From the IMG/VR virus record IMGVR_UViG_3300044641_004013, positions 1 to 20,546 of that record: a DNA stretch of 20,546 nt. One strand, 5' to 3'. Shown one piece after another: positions 1-6,071 of this stretch. The notes beneath the pieces are model-generated. The model made no database searches, had not been told where the DNA came from, and saw only the letters and a list, made by a program, of their open reading frames with translations. This DNA is from a virus. The translations under genes and the position numbers were made by a program. Position 1 is the first letter of the stretch. The number at the start of each line of letters is the position of its first letter.

Positions 1-2
1 TC

Positions 3-500
3 GTTACATTCACCTCCCCCATGTCCTCTGCTGCCCTTAAAGGTTGCCATGATGTGCAGAACTTAGGTGCGGTGCAGACCTATCTTCGTAGGTATTTATG
101 GACTAATGCCTTTGAGATTGTTGAGCATGATGCCTTGGATGCAACTACTGGAGGAGCTGAACCAGTAAAGAAGTCTAACGATACATTCCCTAGTGGAGTG
201 CCAATATCAAAGCCAAACTCACCAGCTTTTGTTGTGAAGCCAAAGACAATAGCTGGACAAAAGGGTGAATGGCAGATTGTTGCGCCTGCTAAACCAGAAG
301 GCGATACCAAAGAATGGCTTGAGTTAATCAAGTCTGCATCCCATATGCTTTTGGATTTAACAGAAGATGAAGAGGATGTTATGTTGATTTTCAAGAAGAA
401 CAAGGTGCTATTCGATACCGTTAAGGCTACCGATGGCGTGTTCTTTAAGGAAATGATGGGCAAGTTTACTGAACGCAAAACACTATTTACAAAGGAGTAA
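3..500 (+). CDS. ERF-family single-strand annealing protein, 5' truncated
   Basis: ERF proteins bind single-stranded DNA and promote annealing-type recombination, often in phage replication modules. The visible part keeps a typical stretch of the family: a Leu-Gly-Ala-x-x-Thr-Tyr-x-x-Arg-Arg-Tyr core (LGAVQTYLRRY), followed by a patch of acidic and small residues. The frame is open to the left edge, with six codons (V-T-F-T-S-P) before the first ATG at 21. The true start is therefore probably outside the window and the ATG is internal. The C-terminal ~60 residues are Lys/Glu rich and unassigned. It is followed 3 nt later by a small SSB-tail protein, which fits a recombination cassette. The family call is fairly sure; the exact N terminus is not visible. 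Confidence 0.75.
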   Translation, partial: VTFTSPMSSAALKGCHDVQNLGAVQTYLRRYLWTNAFEIVEHDALDATTGGAEPVKKSNDTFPSGVPISKPNSPAFVVKPKTIAGQKGEWQIVAPAKPEGDTKEWLELIKSASHMLLDLTEDEEDVMLIFKKNKVLFDTVKATDGVFFKEMMGKFTERKTLFTKE

Positions 501-503
501 TAC

Positions 504-758
504 ATGGCTTACGAACCAAAACCAAACACAGGCACATTGTGGCCTAACGATAAGAAATCCCCTAATCACCCTGATGTCAAGGGCGATATCCATATGGATC
601 GGGATTTGCTTAAAACCCTTTTGGAAAAAAATTCTGATGGTTTAGTCAAAATCTCGATTGCTGGCTGGAAGAAAGAGATTAACGGCAAGAAGGTATTGTC
701 TATCTCAGGCTCTGAGCCATATGTCAAAGCATCGCAAGATGATGACCTTCCATACTAA
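504..758 (+). CDS. Small protein with SSB-like acidic tail, probable ssDNA-associated
   Basis: The protein has 84 residues and starts MAYEPKPNTGTLW. It starts after an AAAGGAG ribosome site at good spacing, 3 nt behind the ERF gene. The N terminus (NTGTLWPNDKKSPNHPDVKG) resembles small phage and bacterial proteins of the DUF736 type seen beside recombination genes. The middle shows alternating beta-strand-like segments with a Trp-Lys-Lys pair (AGWKKE). The last six residues, DDDLPY, look like the conserved acidic tip of SSB (DDDIPF type), which recruits repair and replication enzymes. A role in handling single-stranded DNA with the ERF protein is inferred. No OB-fold assignment can be proven by eye. 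Confidence 0.6.
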   Translation: MAYEPKPNTGTLWPNDKKSPNHPDVKGDIHMDRDLLKTLLEKNSDGLVKISIAGWKKEINGKKVLSISGSEPYVKASQDDDLPY

Positions 759-767
759 GGAGCAGAT

Positions 768-1022
768 ATGACTATTAAAAGACGTGGCAGACCAGTTGGT
801 TCTAAAAACAAAAAAGTTATCAAACGAGTCAACATCAAATCTTTTGGAGACACATTAAAAGAATGGGATGAAAAAGAAAAGCAAGTTGACTTTAAAGAAC
901 TTTGCCAAAAGCTACAGAATGCCTTGTCATTGGCATATGTTGAACTTGATGCGCTTAAACAGAAGACTCAGTTAGATCGTCAAGCAATCATCATTGAGTA
1001 TCTAGAAAGCCGTATCAAATGA
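768..1022 (+). CDS. Small basic protein with AT-hook-like N terminus
   Basis: The protein has 84 residues and follows an AAGGAG ribosome site. Residues 4-15 (KRRGRPVGSKNK) contain the Arg-Gly-Arg-Pro core of AT-hook motifs, which bind the minor groove of AT-rich DNA. The same start is common in small phage DNA-binding proteins. The remainder is predicted helical, with a heptad-like stretch around residues 45-80 (LCQKLQNALSLAYVELDALK), compatible with a short coiled coil and dimerisation. It lies in the recombination cassette, and its stop overlaps the next start (ATGA). DNA binding is an inference from the motif; no specific family is recognised. Confidence 0.6.
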   Translation: MTIKRRGRPVGSKNKKVIKRVNIKSFGDTLKEWDEKEKQVDFKELCQKLQNALSLAYVELDALKQKTQLDRQAIIIEYLESRIK

Positions 1023-1441
1023 AAACTCTTCAGTTTGAAGGGGTGAAGGTTGCTCTCAAACAGGATAAGACTGGCTATGTTCTAACCCTATCTATGCACC
1101 CAGACGATATCCCAGAAGAGCTTTTAAGGGATTTTGTCGGTGCTAGGTATCAGGTAGTCATGGTTAGGCTTGATGTTAATGAAGCTCCTATGGATCGCCA
1201 AAATGAGTTTGAGGGGGATCGCTGCATCCGTATTGCTGGCTTACTGTGCCGAGACCCTAAGTTCTGGAAGTTCTTATTTGATGAAGCGCAGATATTTGAA
1301 GAGGATGAGGAGTCCTGCTTAGAGTGGATACGCACCTACTTAAACGTGAAATCTAGATCAGAACTTAAAACTAACCAAGAAGCTAGGAAATTGCTAGACA
1401 AAATACTTAGGGAATACAACGAATGGAAACAAAAAAGCTAG
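1019..1441 (+). CDS. Conserved phage protein of unknown function (recombination cassette)
   Basis: The protein has 140 residues; its ATG overlaps the stop of the AT-hook-like gene by 4 nt, indicating translational coupling. It has an N-terminal beta-rich part (residues 1-65) ending in a charged loop. A helical C-terminal part contains RIAGLLCRDPKFWKFL (about 71-86) and an Ser-Arg-x-Glu-Leu motif near residue 113. This pattern, with a Cys-Arg-Asp-Pro-x-Phe-Trp core followed by SRSEL and a C-terminal Trp helix, recurs in proteins beside ERF and RecT-like genes as far as I recall, but I cannot attach a function. Position suggests a helper for recombination or replication. Confidence 0.6.
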   Translation: MKTLQFEGVKVALKQDKTGYVLTLSMHPDDIPEELLRDFVGARYQVVMVRLDVNEAPMDRQNEFEGDRCIRIAGLLCRDPKFWKFLFDEAQIFEEDEESCLEWIRTYLNVKSRSELKTNQEARKLLDKILREYNEWKQKS

Positions 1442-1704
1442 TACCGTATTCGGTCTATTTGCCAGTCGAGCAGTTTGACAAGCTAAAATTGGCAGCAAAA
1501 GATCGCAAGGCAGCGTCTATTGTCAGGGATGCTATTGCCATGATCCTTGATGGTAATGACCTGTTTACAAGCGGATACAACAAAGGAATTAAAGATGCCG
1601 CCAAGGTGGTATACGACTGCGAAGAGGCTCAGATGATTGCTATCAAAGGTAAGGACTTGGGCGCTTTATTGGCTGAAAAGATTGACTTACTGGAGATGAA
1701 ATGA
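1423..1704 (+). CDS. Ribbon-helix-helix-like small DNA-binding protein
   Basis: The protein has 93 residues; its start lies inside the end of the previous gene (19-nt overlap). Residues 7-43 (VPYSVYLPVEQFDKLK, then a helix rich in Lys/Arg and ending VRDAIAMIL) have the beta-strand, helix, helix order of ribbon-helix-helix repressors, where the strand (YSVYLP) would contact DNA. The C-terminal half is helical and may serve oligomerisation. A role as a local transcriptional regulator or antitoxin-like protein is inferred; no toxin partner is visible. The fold call rests on pattern only, so confidence is moderate. Confidence 0.5.
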   Translation: METKKLVPYSVYLPVEQFDKLKLAAKDRKAASIVRDAIAMILDGNDLFTSGYNKGIKDAAKVVYDCEEAQMIAIKGKDLGALLAEKIDLLEMK

Positions 1705-1892
1705 ATGAAGAAGACTTGAGAGATTGCTTTGCAATGTTTGCTATGCTCGGTTTAATAACTGATGGCTCGTACTCTGCGGGTATGAAAGCAGTTGCACAAG
1801 GTGCGTACGAAATAGCTGACGAAATGTTAGAAGCACGTAAACCACAGGAAACAGTAGGTTTGCCAGCCATTAAAAAAAGAACTAGAAAATGA
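1701..1892 (+). CDS. Small helical phage protein, unknown function
   Basis: The protein has 63 residues and its ATG overlaps the preceding TGA (ATGA). It is composed of two helices: one with DCFAMFAMLGL and one with AYEIADEMLEAR, a signature that I recall in many small phage proteins of unknown role. The C terminus is basic (IKKRTRK), so nucleic acid contact is possible. It has overlapping junctions on both sides and must be co-translated with its neighbours. No enzyme or membrane signature is seen. It is a real gene by context and family pattern, with no assigned function. Confidence 0.6.
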   Translation: MNEEDLRDCFAMFAMLGLITDGSYSAGMKAVAQGAYEIADEMLEARKPQETVGLPAIKKRTRK

Positions 1893-2038
1893 ATGAAATG
1901 GAGTTAGAATTTTGGGTTTGGGCTAAGGATAATATAACTCCTTGGCCTCATCCTGAAATAATATTGACTAATTACTGGATTGTGTGGCAAGCCTCTTGGC
2001 AAAAGTCCAGACAAGGAGATGACGATGGAAGAGAATAA
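1889..2038 (+). CDS. Trp-rich mini protein, 49 residues
   Basis: This short frame starts with an ATG that overlaps the stop of the previous gene (ATGA at 1889-1892), and a second Met follows at codon 4. It encodes 49 residues with six Trp (FWVWAK, ITPWPH, NYWIVWQASW), an aromatic pattern also seen in small phage proteins that start MNEMELEFW. It ends 14 nt inside the next gene, whose ribosome site lies within this frame. Coupling on both sides supports translation. Function is unknown. It has no signal peptide and no continuous membrane helix. Confidence 0.5.
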   Translation: MNEMELEFWVWAKDNITPWPHPEIILTNYWIVWQASWQKSRQGDDDGRE

Positions 2039-2201
2039 CAGCAAAGAATATAGCCAATATGATGCTACCCATGAGCAAATTGGCAAAGAAATGGGTAAAA
2101 GCCGTGCTTATGTCTCTTTAATTGAGAAAGAAGCACTGGAAAAACTACGGAAAAAGTTGCTGTGGAAGCATAATGTTGCCTCCGTGGATGATTTGCTTTG
2201 A
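2025..2201 (+). CDS. Sigma-70 region-4-like helix-turn-helix mini protein
   Basis: The chosen start is the ATG at 2025, which has AAGGAG six bases upstream; in-frame ATGs at 1980 and 2019 are less well placed. The 58 residues contain a helix-turn-helix, THEQIGKEMGKSRAYVSLIE, followed by KEALEKLRKKL. This has the layout of sigma factor region 4.2, which binds the -35 element. No other sigma regions are present. It could redirect host RNA polymerase or act as a small activator, or simply be an HTH protein of other descent. A second region-4-like gene lies at 7731-8102 on the other strand. Confidence 0.55.
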   Translation: MEENNSKEYSQYDATHEQIGKEMGKSRAYVSLIEKEALEKLRKKLLWKHNVASVDDLL

Positions 2202-2488
2202 TTTACAGGAATAAAAAACTACTTGAACTTATTAGACAATCCCCGTGTCAAAGCTGTGGTCGATCTGACGGCACAGTTGTGGCAGCTCACTCCAACCAGC
2301 TTAGAGATGGAAAGGGTAGAGGTATCAAAGCGCATGACTATCGAGTTGCAGCGCTCTGCTATTCCTGCCATATGAACATCGATCAGGGAAAGTCCCTAGA
2401 TAGAGCAGAAAGAGTGGAAATCTGGGAAGAAGCTCATCGAAAAACTATCGCCTGGCTATTTGAAAATAATCACATAGAACTACGCTAG
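2198..2488 (+). CDS. DUF1364/Ref-like HNH-type nuclease
   Basis: The protein has 96 residues. The only available start is a TTG at 2198 that overlaps the previous stop (TTGA), since a stop codon lies two codons upstream. Two Cys pairs (C17/C20 and C54/C57) surround a His (H31) and a His-Asp (H46-D47), with CHMNID at 57-62. This metal-ribbon HNH-like arrangement, with the GKGRGIKAHD motif, matches the DUF1364 family of lambdoid phage recombination nucleases related to P1 Ref. A role in cleaving recombination intermediates is inferred from the family. It is the last gene of the first plus-strand block. Confidence 0.65.
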   Translation: MIYRNKKLLELIRQSPCQSCGRSDGTVVAAHSNQLRDGKGRGIKAHDYRVAALCYSCHMNIDQGKSLDRAERVEIWEEAHRKTIAWLFENNHIELR

Positions 2489-2499
2489 AACACTACCTA

Positions 2500-2529
2500 T
2501 TGTTATTTTTTTAAATTTTATGGTATATT
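2500..2529 (+). promoter_or_regulatory. Candidate sigma70 promoter of the small RNA
   Basis: TTGTTA at 2500-2505 and TATATT at 2524-2529 are spaced by 18 bases. They lie in AT-rich DNA directly after the last gene of the block and just before a chain of hairpins ending in a terminator. The match to TTGACA is four of six; the -10 is five of six. The predicted start is about 2536. No experimental support is visible. Confidence 0.45.
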
Positions 2530-2535
2530 TAGTTG

Positions 2536-2650
2536 TCAGCTCACACTCTGACTCGCACATTCTATCTCCTAGCAGAGACTTGTGCAACGCAAGCCCTCGG
2601 ATCAACGATCCACGAACCCCAGCCTAAAAAACTGGGGTTCTTCTTTTTGT
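2536..2650 (+). ncRNA. Candidate small RNA with serial hairpins
   Basis: Between a promoter-like sequence and an intrinsic terminator lie about 110 non-coding bases with consecutive short inverted repeats: GTCAG/CTGAC (2535-2552), TCTC/GAGA (2565-2578), CTTG/CAAG (2579-2593), GGATC/GATCC (2599-2611) and the terminator stem. The second loop region carries CTCCTAGCAG (2566-2575), which is the exact complement of the ribosome-site element found before several minus-strand genes. This is inference from sequence; it matches no RNA family that I recognise. Confidence 0.45.
2614..2649 (+). terminator. Rho-independent terminator
   Basis: A perfect 9-bp stem, GAACCCCAG (2614-2622) and CTGGGGTTC (2632-2640), encloses a 9-base A-rich loop and is followed by TTCTTTTTG. 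This is the strongest terminator in the window. It would end the first plus-strand block and the candidate small RNA. Confidence 0.85.
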
Positions 2651-2652
2651 GC

Positions 2653-2679
2653 TTGCAAATCTTTTTTTTCTGATGTAAT
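2653..2679 (+). promoter_or_regulatory. Candidate extended -10 promoter
   Basis: TGATGTAAT at 2671-2679 matches an extended -10 element (TG, one base, then TGTAAT). TTGCAA at 2653-2658 is a poor -35 at a short 15-base spacing. Its position, between the terminator and a second structured region, suggests that it starts the transcript leading into the gene at 2975. Support is by pattern only. Confidence 0.35.
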
Positions 2680-2682
2680 CTA

Positions 2683-2945
2683 CTTGGGCTAGGAGGTAGA
2701 ACGTGTAGACAAACGATTAATTTCGTCTGTCTGCGCCTCTATCTCCCAAGCTACACCATACAGGTCGGACATAACAGCAGCTATATGGGAAGATGCCTTA
2801 CTGTGGGATTAGATTTGAAACAGGGCAATGGATGGCGAAGAAAGAATCCATGATCGAAAGTCTTTCGGGTGCAGTGGCTCCAAAAAGCAACTGTTGAAGG
2901 CAACCTAGGAGAGGCTAGGTGCGTTCACCAAAAAGCAACTGTCGA
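2683..2945 (+). ncRNA. Structured leader or non-coding RNA of unknown family
   Basis: About 260 non-coding bases have strong secondary structure. A long hairpin runs from 2683 to 2750: CTTGGG/CCCAAG, then AGGTAGA/TCTATCT with one G-U pair, then GTAGACAAACGA/TCGTCTGTCTGC with one wobble and one mismatch, and a 6-base loop. Further stems are ATGGAT/ATCCAT (2828-2851), CGAAAG/CTTTCG (2855-2867) and ACCTAG/CTAGGT (2903-2920). No group I or II intron core, tRNA, tmRNA or RNase P signature is recognised. Confidence 0.5.
2880..2944 (+). repeat. Direct repeat CCAAAAAGCAACTGTyG
   Basis: CCAAAAAGCAACTGTTG at 2880-2896 and CCAAAAAGCAACTGTCG at 2928-2944 differ at one of 17 positions and start 48 bases apart. 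They flank the ACCTAG/CTAGGT hairpin. Both are non-coding. They could be paired RNA loops or binding sites. Confidence 0.75.
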
Positions 2946-2974
2946 TAAGAGTGACTTTTATTATTAGTGAGTGT

Positions 2975-3406
2975 ATGAGTGCATATAAGCCGTTTAGTCA
3001 AGTAACCCACGATGAGTGTGATCCTCCTGCCAGGGATGCGGTAATCCGCTTCCATGCCACAAGAGGTCGAATTGCCAAGCCCCATCCTGATAAATACATG
3101 GTGGATTTGGTGATTGAAAATGAATTCATGGTTGCTGTTGGGTATTGTGAGATTGAGATGCGTGACTGGAACGATGTTCCACAGCAATATCAAACAATCC
3201 ACGTTCCAAGCCGTAAAAAGAAGTTAGTTGATAACGACCTACCAACTACCTACTTTGTGGTCTCCAAGAATCTTAAAAAGGCTTGGTGGTGCAATACCAA
3301 AGACATTCTGGAATCTCCACTGGTGGAAGTTCCGAATATAGAAGTAAAAGAAGGTGAGTATTTTTATGATGTTCCAAAAAAGAAGTTTAAAGAAGTAATC
3401 TTATAA
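2975..3406 (+). CDS. Hypothetical protein, possible PD-(D/E)XK-type nuclease
   Basis: The protein has 143 residues from ATG 2975; an in-frame GTG at 2951 would add eight residues, and neither has a clear ribosome site. Residues 38-65 show PDKYMVDLVIEN, then YCEIEMRDW, then IHVPSRKKK. An Asp (D44) ends one strand and Glu-x-Glu (E59, E61) lies in the next, which is the usual layout of PD-(D/E)XK nucleases, although the Lys is replaced. The C-terminal part is beta rich with two Trp (KKAWWCNTKD). It is the first gene after the structured RNA region. Nuclease function is an inference; it may be an inactive relative. Confidence 0.5.
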   Translation: MSAYKPFSQVTHDECDPPARDAVIRFHATRGRIAKPHPDKYMVDLVIENEFMVAVGYCEIEMRDWNDVPQQYQTIHVPSRKKKLVDNDLPTTYFVVSKNLKKAWWCNTKDILESPLVEVPNIEVKEGEYFYDVPKKKFKEVIL

Positions 3407-3424
3407 AACGAAAGGTCTTGCAAC

Positions 3425-4291
3425 GTGAAAACATTAAATTTATTAAACATACGGATTGACGGTGGCACACAAGCTCGTCTTCAATTAAACCAAGAGGTAG
3501 TCGCAGAGTATGCAGAGAAGATGCGTGATGGTGAAGTGTTCCCACCAGTCACAGTCTACTTTGACGGCTCTGAGTATTGGCTCGCAGATGGTTTCCATCG
3601 TTACTTTGCTACCAAAGCCAATGCCAAGGCATCGATTGATGCTGATGTAGAAAACGGCACACAGCAGGAAGCTAAGAAGTATTCATGGAAAGCCAACTCA
3701 AGACGTGGTTTGCGTTTGAACCATGATGATTTCAGAAACATCATCCTTGCCATGTTAAGCGATGAAGAAACAAAAACATGGTCAAACAGGCAGATAGCAG
3801 AATGGGTTGGAGTTTCCCACAGCACTGTCAATCGTATTAAATCGTCACTGGAACAGTCTTCCAGTGATACCACGGAAAAGAAATACATCAACAAGCACGG
3901 CAAAGAATCAGTCATGAAAACTGAGAAGATTGGTAAAACAGTCCAAAAAATCCCTGCTCCTGATATGACTTCTGCGTTAATGGTCAAGCAAGAAGTAGTG
4001 CTTGAACTCAACGAAAAGATTGATGAACTGTCCCAAACCATCAATATGTTGGCTGATGAGAACACCCTGATGCGTGACAAGATTGCCATTGGTCAATGGG
4101 ATGCCTCAGAAATTGAGAAGATTGATGCAGAAGAAACCATCAAAGACTTGCGTGAACAGCTCCGTGTGCTTGATTTAGACAACAAAGCTCTTCGCCAAAG
4201 CCGAGATATGTTCCAAAACAGAAACTCTGAGCTGATGAAAACAGTCAAATCTTTGCAATCAAAATTAAAAAAGCTAGATCAGGGTAACTAA
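3425..4291 (+). CDS. ParB/Srx-fold DNA-binding protein with helix-turn-helix and coiled coil
   Basis: The protein has 288 residues from a GTG start; GAAAGG lies about 11 bases upstream, so the ribosome site is weak. Residues ~5-95 form a ParB N-terminal (Srx-like) domain: IRIDGGTQARLQLNQEVV, EVFPPVTVYFDG, and the phosphate-binding-like LADGFHRYFA box. Residues ~115-145 hold a helix-turn-helix (NRQIAEWVGVSHSTVNRIKS). Residues ~190-288 are a Glu/Lys/Leu coiled coil. Chromosomal ParB has GERRxRA and ENLQR boxes, which are absent, so this is a phage or regulator-type branch. It could act in partition, transcription or replication. The gene contains one copy of an inverted repeat shared with the small terminase gene. 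Confidence 0.75.
   Translation: MKTLNLLNIRIDGGTQARLQLNQEVVAEYAEKMRDGEVFPPVTVYFDGSEYWLADGFHRYFATKANAKASIDADVENGTQQEAKKYSWKANSRRGLRLNHDDFRNIILAMLSDEETKTWSNRQIAEWVGVSHSTVNRIKSSLEQSSSDTTEKKYINKHGKESVMKTEKIGKTVQKIPAPDMTSALMVKQEVVLELNEKIDELSQTINMLADENTLMRDKIAIGQWDASEIEKIDAEETIKDLREQLRVLDLDNKALRQSRDMFQNRNSELMKTVKSLQSKLKKLDQGN
3845..3867. repeat. Inverted repeat TCACTGGAA-N5-TTCCAGTGA, copy 1
   Basis: Perfect 9-bp arms at 3845-3853 and 3859-3867 surround a 5-base centre, inside the ParB-like gene (coding Ser-Leu-Glu-Gln-Ser-Ser). The same arms occur in the small terminase gene at 14921-14944 in another reading frame, so the match is at DNA level. Confidence 0.8.
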
Positions 4292-4335
4292 ACCCAAGCC
4301 CAAGCCAGAGGGATTCTGGTAGTTAGGAGTGTGAT

Positions 4336-5814
4336 ATGGAATTAGAGTTGCGAGAGCATCAAGTAGAAGTTATTGATGCGTTAAGAGAAGGATTTAGACA
4401 GGGGCATAGGTCACAGTTGCTGTATGCACCCACAGGATTTGGCAAGACAGAAGTTGCTATTTACCTGATGAAAGCCACTGCCGATAAGTATAAAAGGGCT
4501 GCGATGGTCTTAGACCGAATCGTATTGGTCGATCAAACCAGTATGCGTCTAACCAAATACGGCATAGGTCATGGTGTATTCCAAGCAGACCACTGGAAGT
4601 TTGATAAAAGAAACAGACTTCAGGTATGTTCTGCCCAGACCCTAGAAAAGCGAAGAGACTTCCCTGAAATCGATTTATTGATTGTGGATGAATGTCATAT
4701 CGCTAGGGCACAAACCTCAGAGTTCATCAAGAATAACCCCGATGTCAGAGTCATTGGATTGACTGCCACACCCTTTACCAAAGGACTGGGAGATCTATAT
4801 ACCAATGTAGTTTGTGGTGCTACCACCAGTGATTTAGTCAATAACAAATGGCTGACTCCACTAAAGGTTTATATCGCTAAAGAAATCGATATGACTGGGG
4901 TAAAAAAGGTTGCAGGAGAGTGGGCACAAGACCAAGTTACTGAAAGAGGTATGCAAATCACTGGCGATATCGTGGCTGAATGGGCACAAAAGACCAATGA
5001 GATATTTGGTAAGCCAGTCAAGACGATTGTGTTTTGTGCAGGAGTCGCCCACGGAGCAGACTTGGTAGATCAGTTTGCCAATAAAGGTTATAACTTTGTT
5101 TCAATTTCATATAAGGACAATGATGAGTTTAAAAAAGCTGCCATCGAGGACTTCGCCAAGCCAGATACAAATATACATGGGCTTATCGCTACTGATATTC
5201 TTACTAGGGGCTTCGATGTTTCTGATGTTATGGTTGGGGTATCAGCTCGCCCATTTAGTAAGTCTCTTAGTTCCCATATTCAGCAGATGGGTAGGGTAAT
5301 GAGACCATTTGAGGGCAAAGAGTTTGCTCTCTGGCTAGATCATTCAGGCAATTACCTACGATTCAGAGATGACTGGGATGAAGTCTATGTTAATGGTGTT
5401 AAAGCCCTAGAAGGTAAGGCTGAGAAAGCCAAGAAAGAGCCGACTGAAAAGCTAAAGAAAGAGTCCAAGTGTTCTGCTTGTGGGCATTTATGGCCTCCAA
5501 ACACAGATACTTGCCCATCCTGCGGTCATGTAAGGCAGAGAAGGAATCTTGTTGATCATGTGGCTGGTGAATTAGTTGAGTTGGTGGCAGGCAAGAAAGT
5601 TGCCAAAGACGACAAGCAGATGTTCTATTCAGAGATGCTCTACATAGCACAGCAGAGAAACTATAACCCTAACTGGGCAAGCCATGTCTATCGAGATAAG
5701 TTTGGAGTATGGCCTAGAAATCTAAAAGAAAATGCCATACCCCCATCAATCAACACCATGAAATGGATTACCCACAGGCAGATTAAGTTTGCGAAACGAA
5801 AGGAAACGGCATGA
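4336..5814 (+). CDS. RadD-like superfamily 2 DNA helicase
   Basis: The protein has 492 residues and starts after TTAGGAG. The first RecA-like domain has motif I APTGFGKT (31-38), motif II DECH (118-121) and motif III TATP (143-146). The second has IATDILTRGFDV (~284-295) and motif VI QQMGRVMR (316-323). A Cys4 zinc ribbon follows (C379, C382, C393, C396). The C-terminal ~80 residues carry HVYRDKFGVWPR, a motif I recall from RadD/YejH-type helicases. It would hydrolyse ATP and remodel branched or single-stranded DNA during phage replication. It is preceded by a short hairpin and overlaps the next gene by ATGA. The helicase call is certain; the RadD relationship is likely. Confidence 0.9.
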   Translation: MELELREHQVEVIDALREGFRQGHRSQLLYAPTGFGKTEVAIYLMKATADKYKRAAMVLDRIVLVDQTSMRLTKYGIGHGVFQADHWKFDKRNRLQVCSAQTLEKRRDFPEIDLLIVDECHIARAQTSEFIKNNPDVRVIGLTATPFTKGLGDLYTNVVCGATTSDLVNNKWLTPLKVYIAKEIDMTGVKKVAGEWAQDQVTERGMQITGDIVAEWAQKTNEIFGKPVKTIVFCAGVAHGADLVDQFANKGYNFVSISYKDNDEFKKAAIEDFAKPDTNIHGLIATDILTRGFDVSDVMVGVSARPFSKSLSSHIQQMGRVMRPFEGKEFALWLDHSGNYLRFRDDWDEVYVNGVKALEGKAEKAKKEPTEKLKKESKCSACGHLWPPNTDTCPSCGHVRQRRNLVDHVAGELVELVAGKKVAKDDKQMFYSEMLYIAQQRNYNPNWASHVYRDKFGVWPRNLKENAIPPSINTMKWITHRQIKFAKRKETA

Positions 5815-5975
5815 GTTTCAAAACAATTAAATTGAAAGTAGAAGGGAAAACTGTATATCAGTTTGTTATTACGCAAACCCAATTAAATCTGGCAAAAAGG
5901 TTAGGAGTAGAAGAAAAAGACTTTATAACAGAACTTGCAAAAGAACACCTTAAAGATCGTAAGGAAAAAAAATGA
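5811..5975 (+). CDS. Small helical protein, 54 residues, unknown
   Basis: The ATG overlaps the helicase stop (ATGA at 5811-5814), so translation is coupled. The 54 residues begin with a beta-like segment (FKTIKLKVEGKTVYQFVIT). A Lys/Glu-rich helical half follows (NLAKRLGVEEKDFITELAKE), with an LGVEEKDF turn that could be a minimal helix-turn-helix. The next gene again overlaps by ATGA. No family is recognised. The two overlaps, the coding-like composition and the uninterrupted frame argue that it is real. Function is unknown. Confidence 0.55.
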   Translation: MSFKTIKLKVEGKTVYQFVITQTQLNLAKRLGVEEKDFITELAKEHLKDRKEKK

Positions 5976-6055
5976 GATTAAAAGATGCTTTCTTTTTTAT
6001 GTTAGTTTTTTATTTATTAGGGATTTTAAGTGGATTTGTTGTTTTGCAATACTAA
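5972..6055 (+). CDS. 27-residue single-span membrane peptide
   Basis: The frame starts by ATGA overlap with the previous stop, and its ribosome site is GTAAGGAAA. It encodes MRLKDAFFF, a hydrophobic stretch rich in Leu, Phe, Val and Gly, and LQY at the end. The positively charged N terminus (Arg2, Lys4) followed by ~18 apolar residues predicts one inner-membrane helix with the N terminus inside. Such mini membrane proteins in phage early regions are usually unassigned. A holin role is unlikely in this place but cannot be excluded. It is too short for standard gene finders. Confidence 0.5.
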   Translation: MRLKDAFFFMLVFYLLGILSGFVVLQY

Positions 6056-6071
6056 AGAAAGCGAGTGATAA

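Noticed and set aside
80-505. 141-residue minus-strand frame opposite the ERF gene
   Set aside because: It mirrors a well supported gene, is Ser/Thr rich as expected for an antisense frame, and has no family pattern.
2786-2914. Mini frames of 22 and 26 codons in the structured region
   Set aside because: They have no ribosome site, overlap hairpins, and show no amino acid pattern, so they are more likely incidental.
2489-2950. tRNA, tmRNA, RNase P or self-splicing intron in the structured region
   Set aside because: No T-loop GTTCGA, no intron core and no RNase P or tmRNA signatures were seen.
3601-4089. 162-residue minus-strand frame opposite the ParB-like gene
   Set aside because: It is a shadow; the plus strand encodes a clear ParB-like domain and coiled coil.
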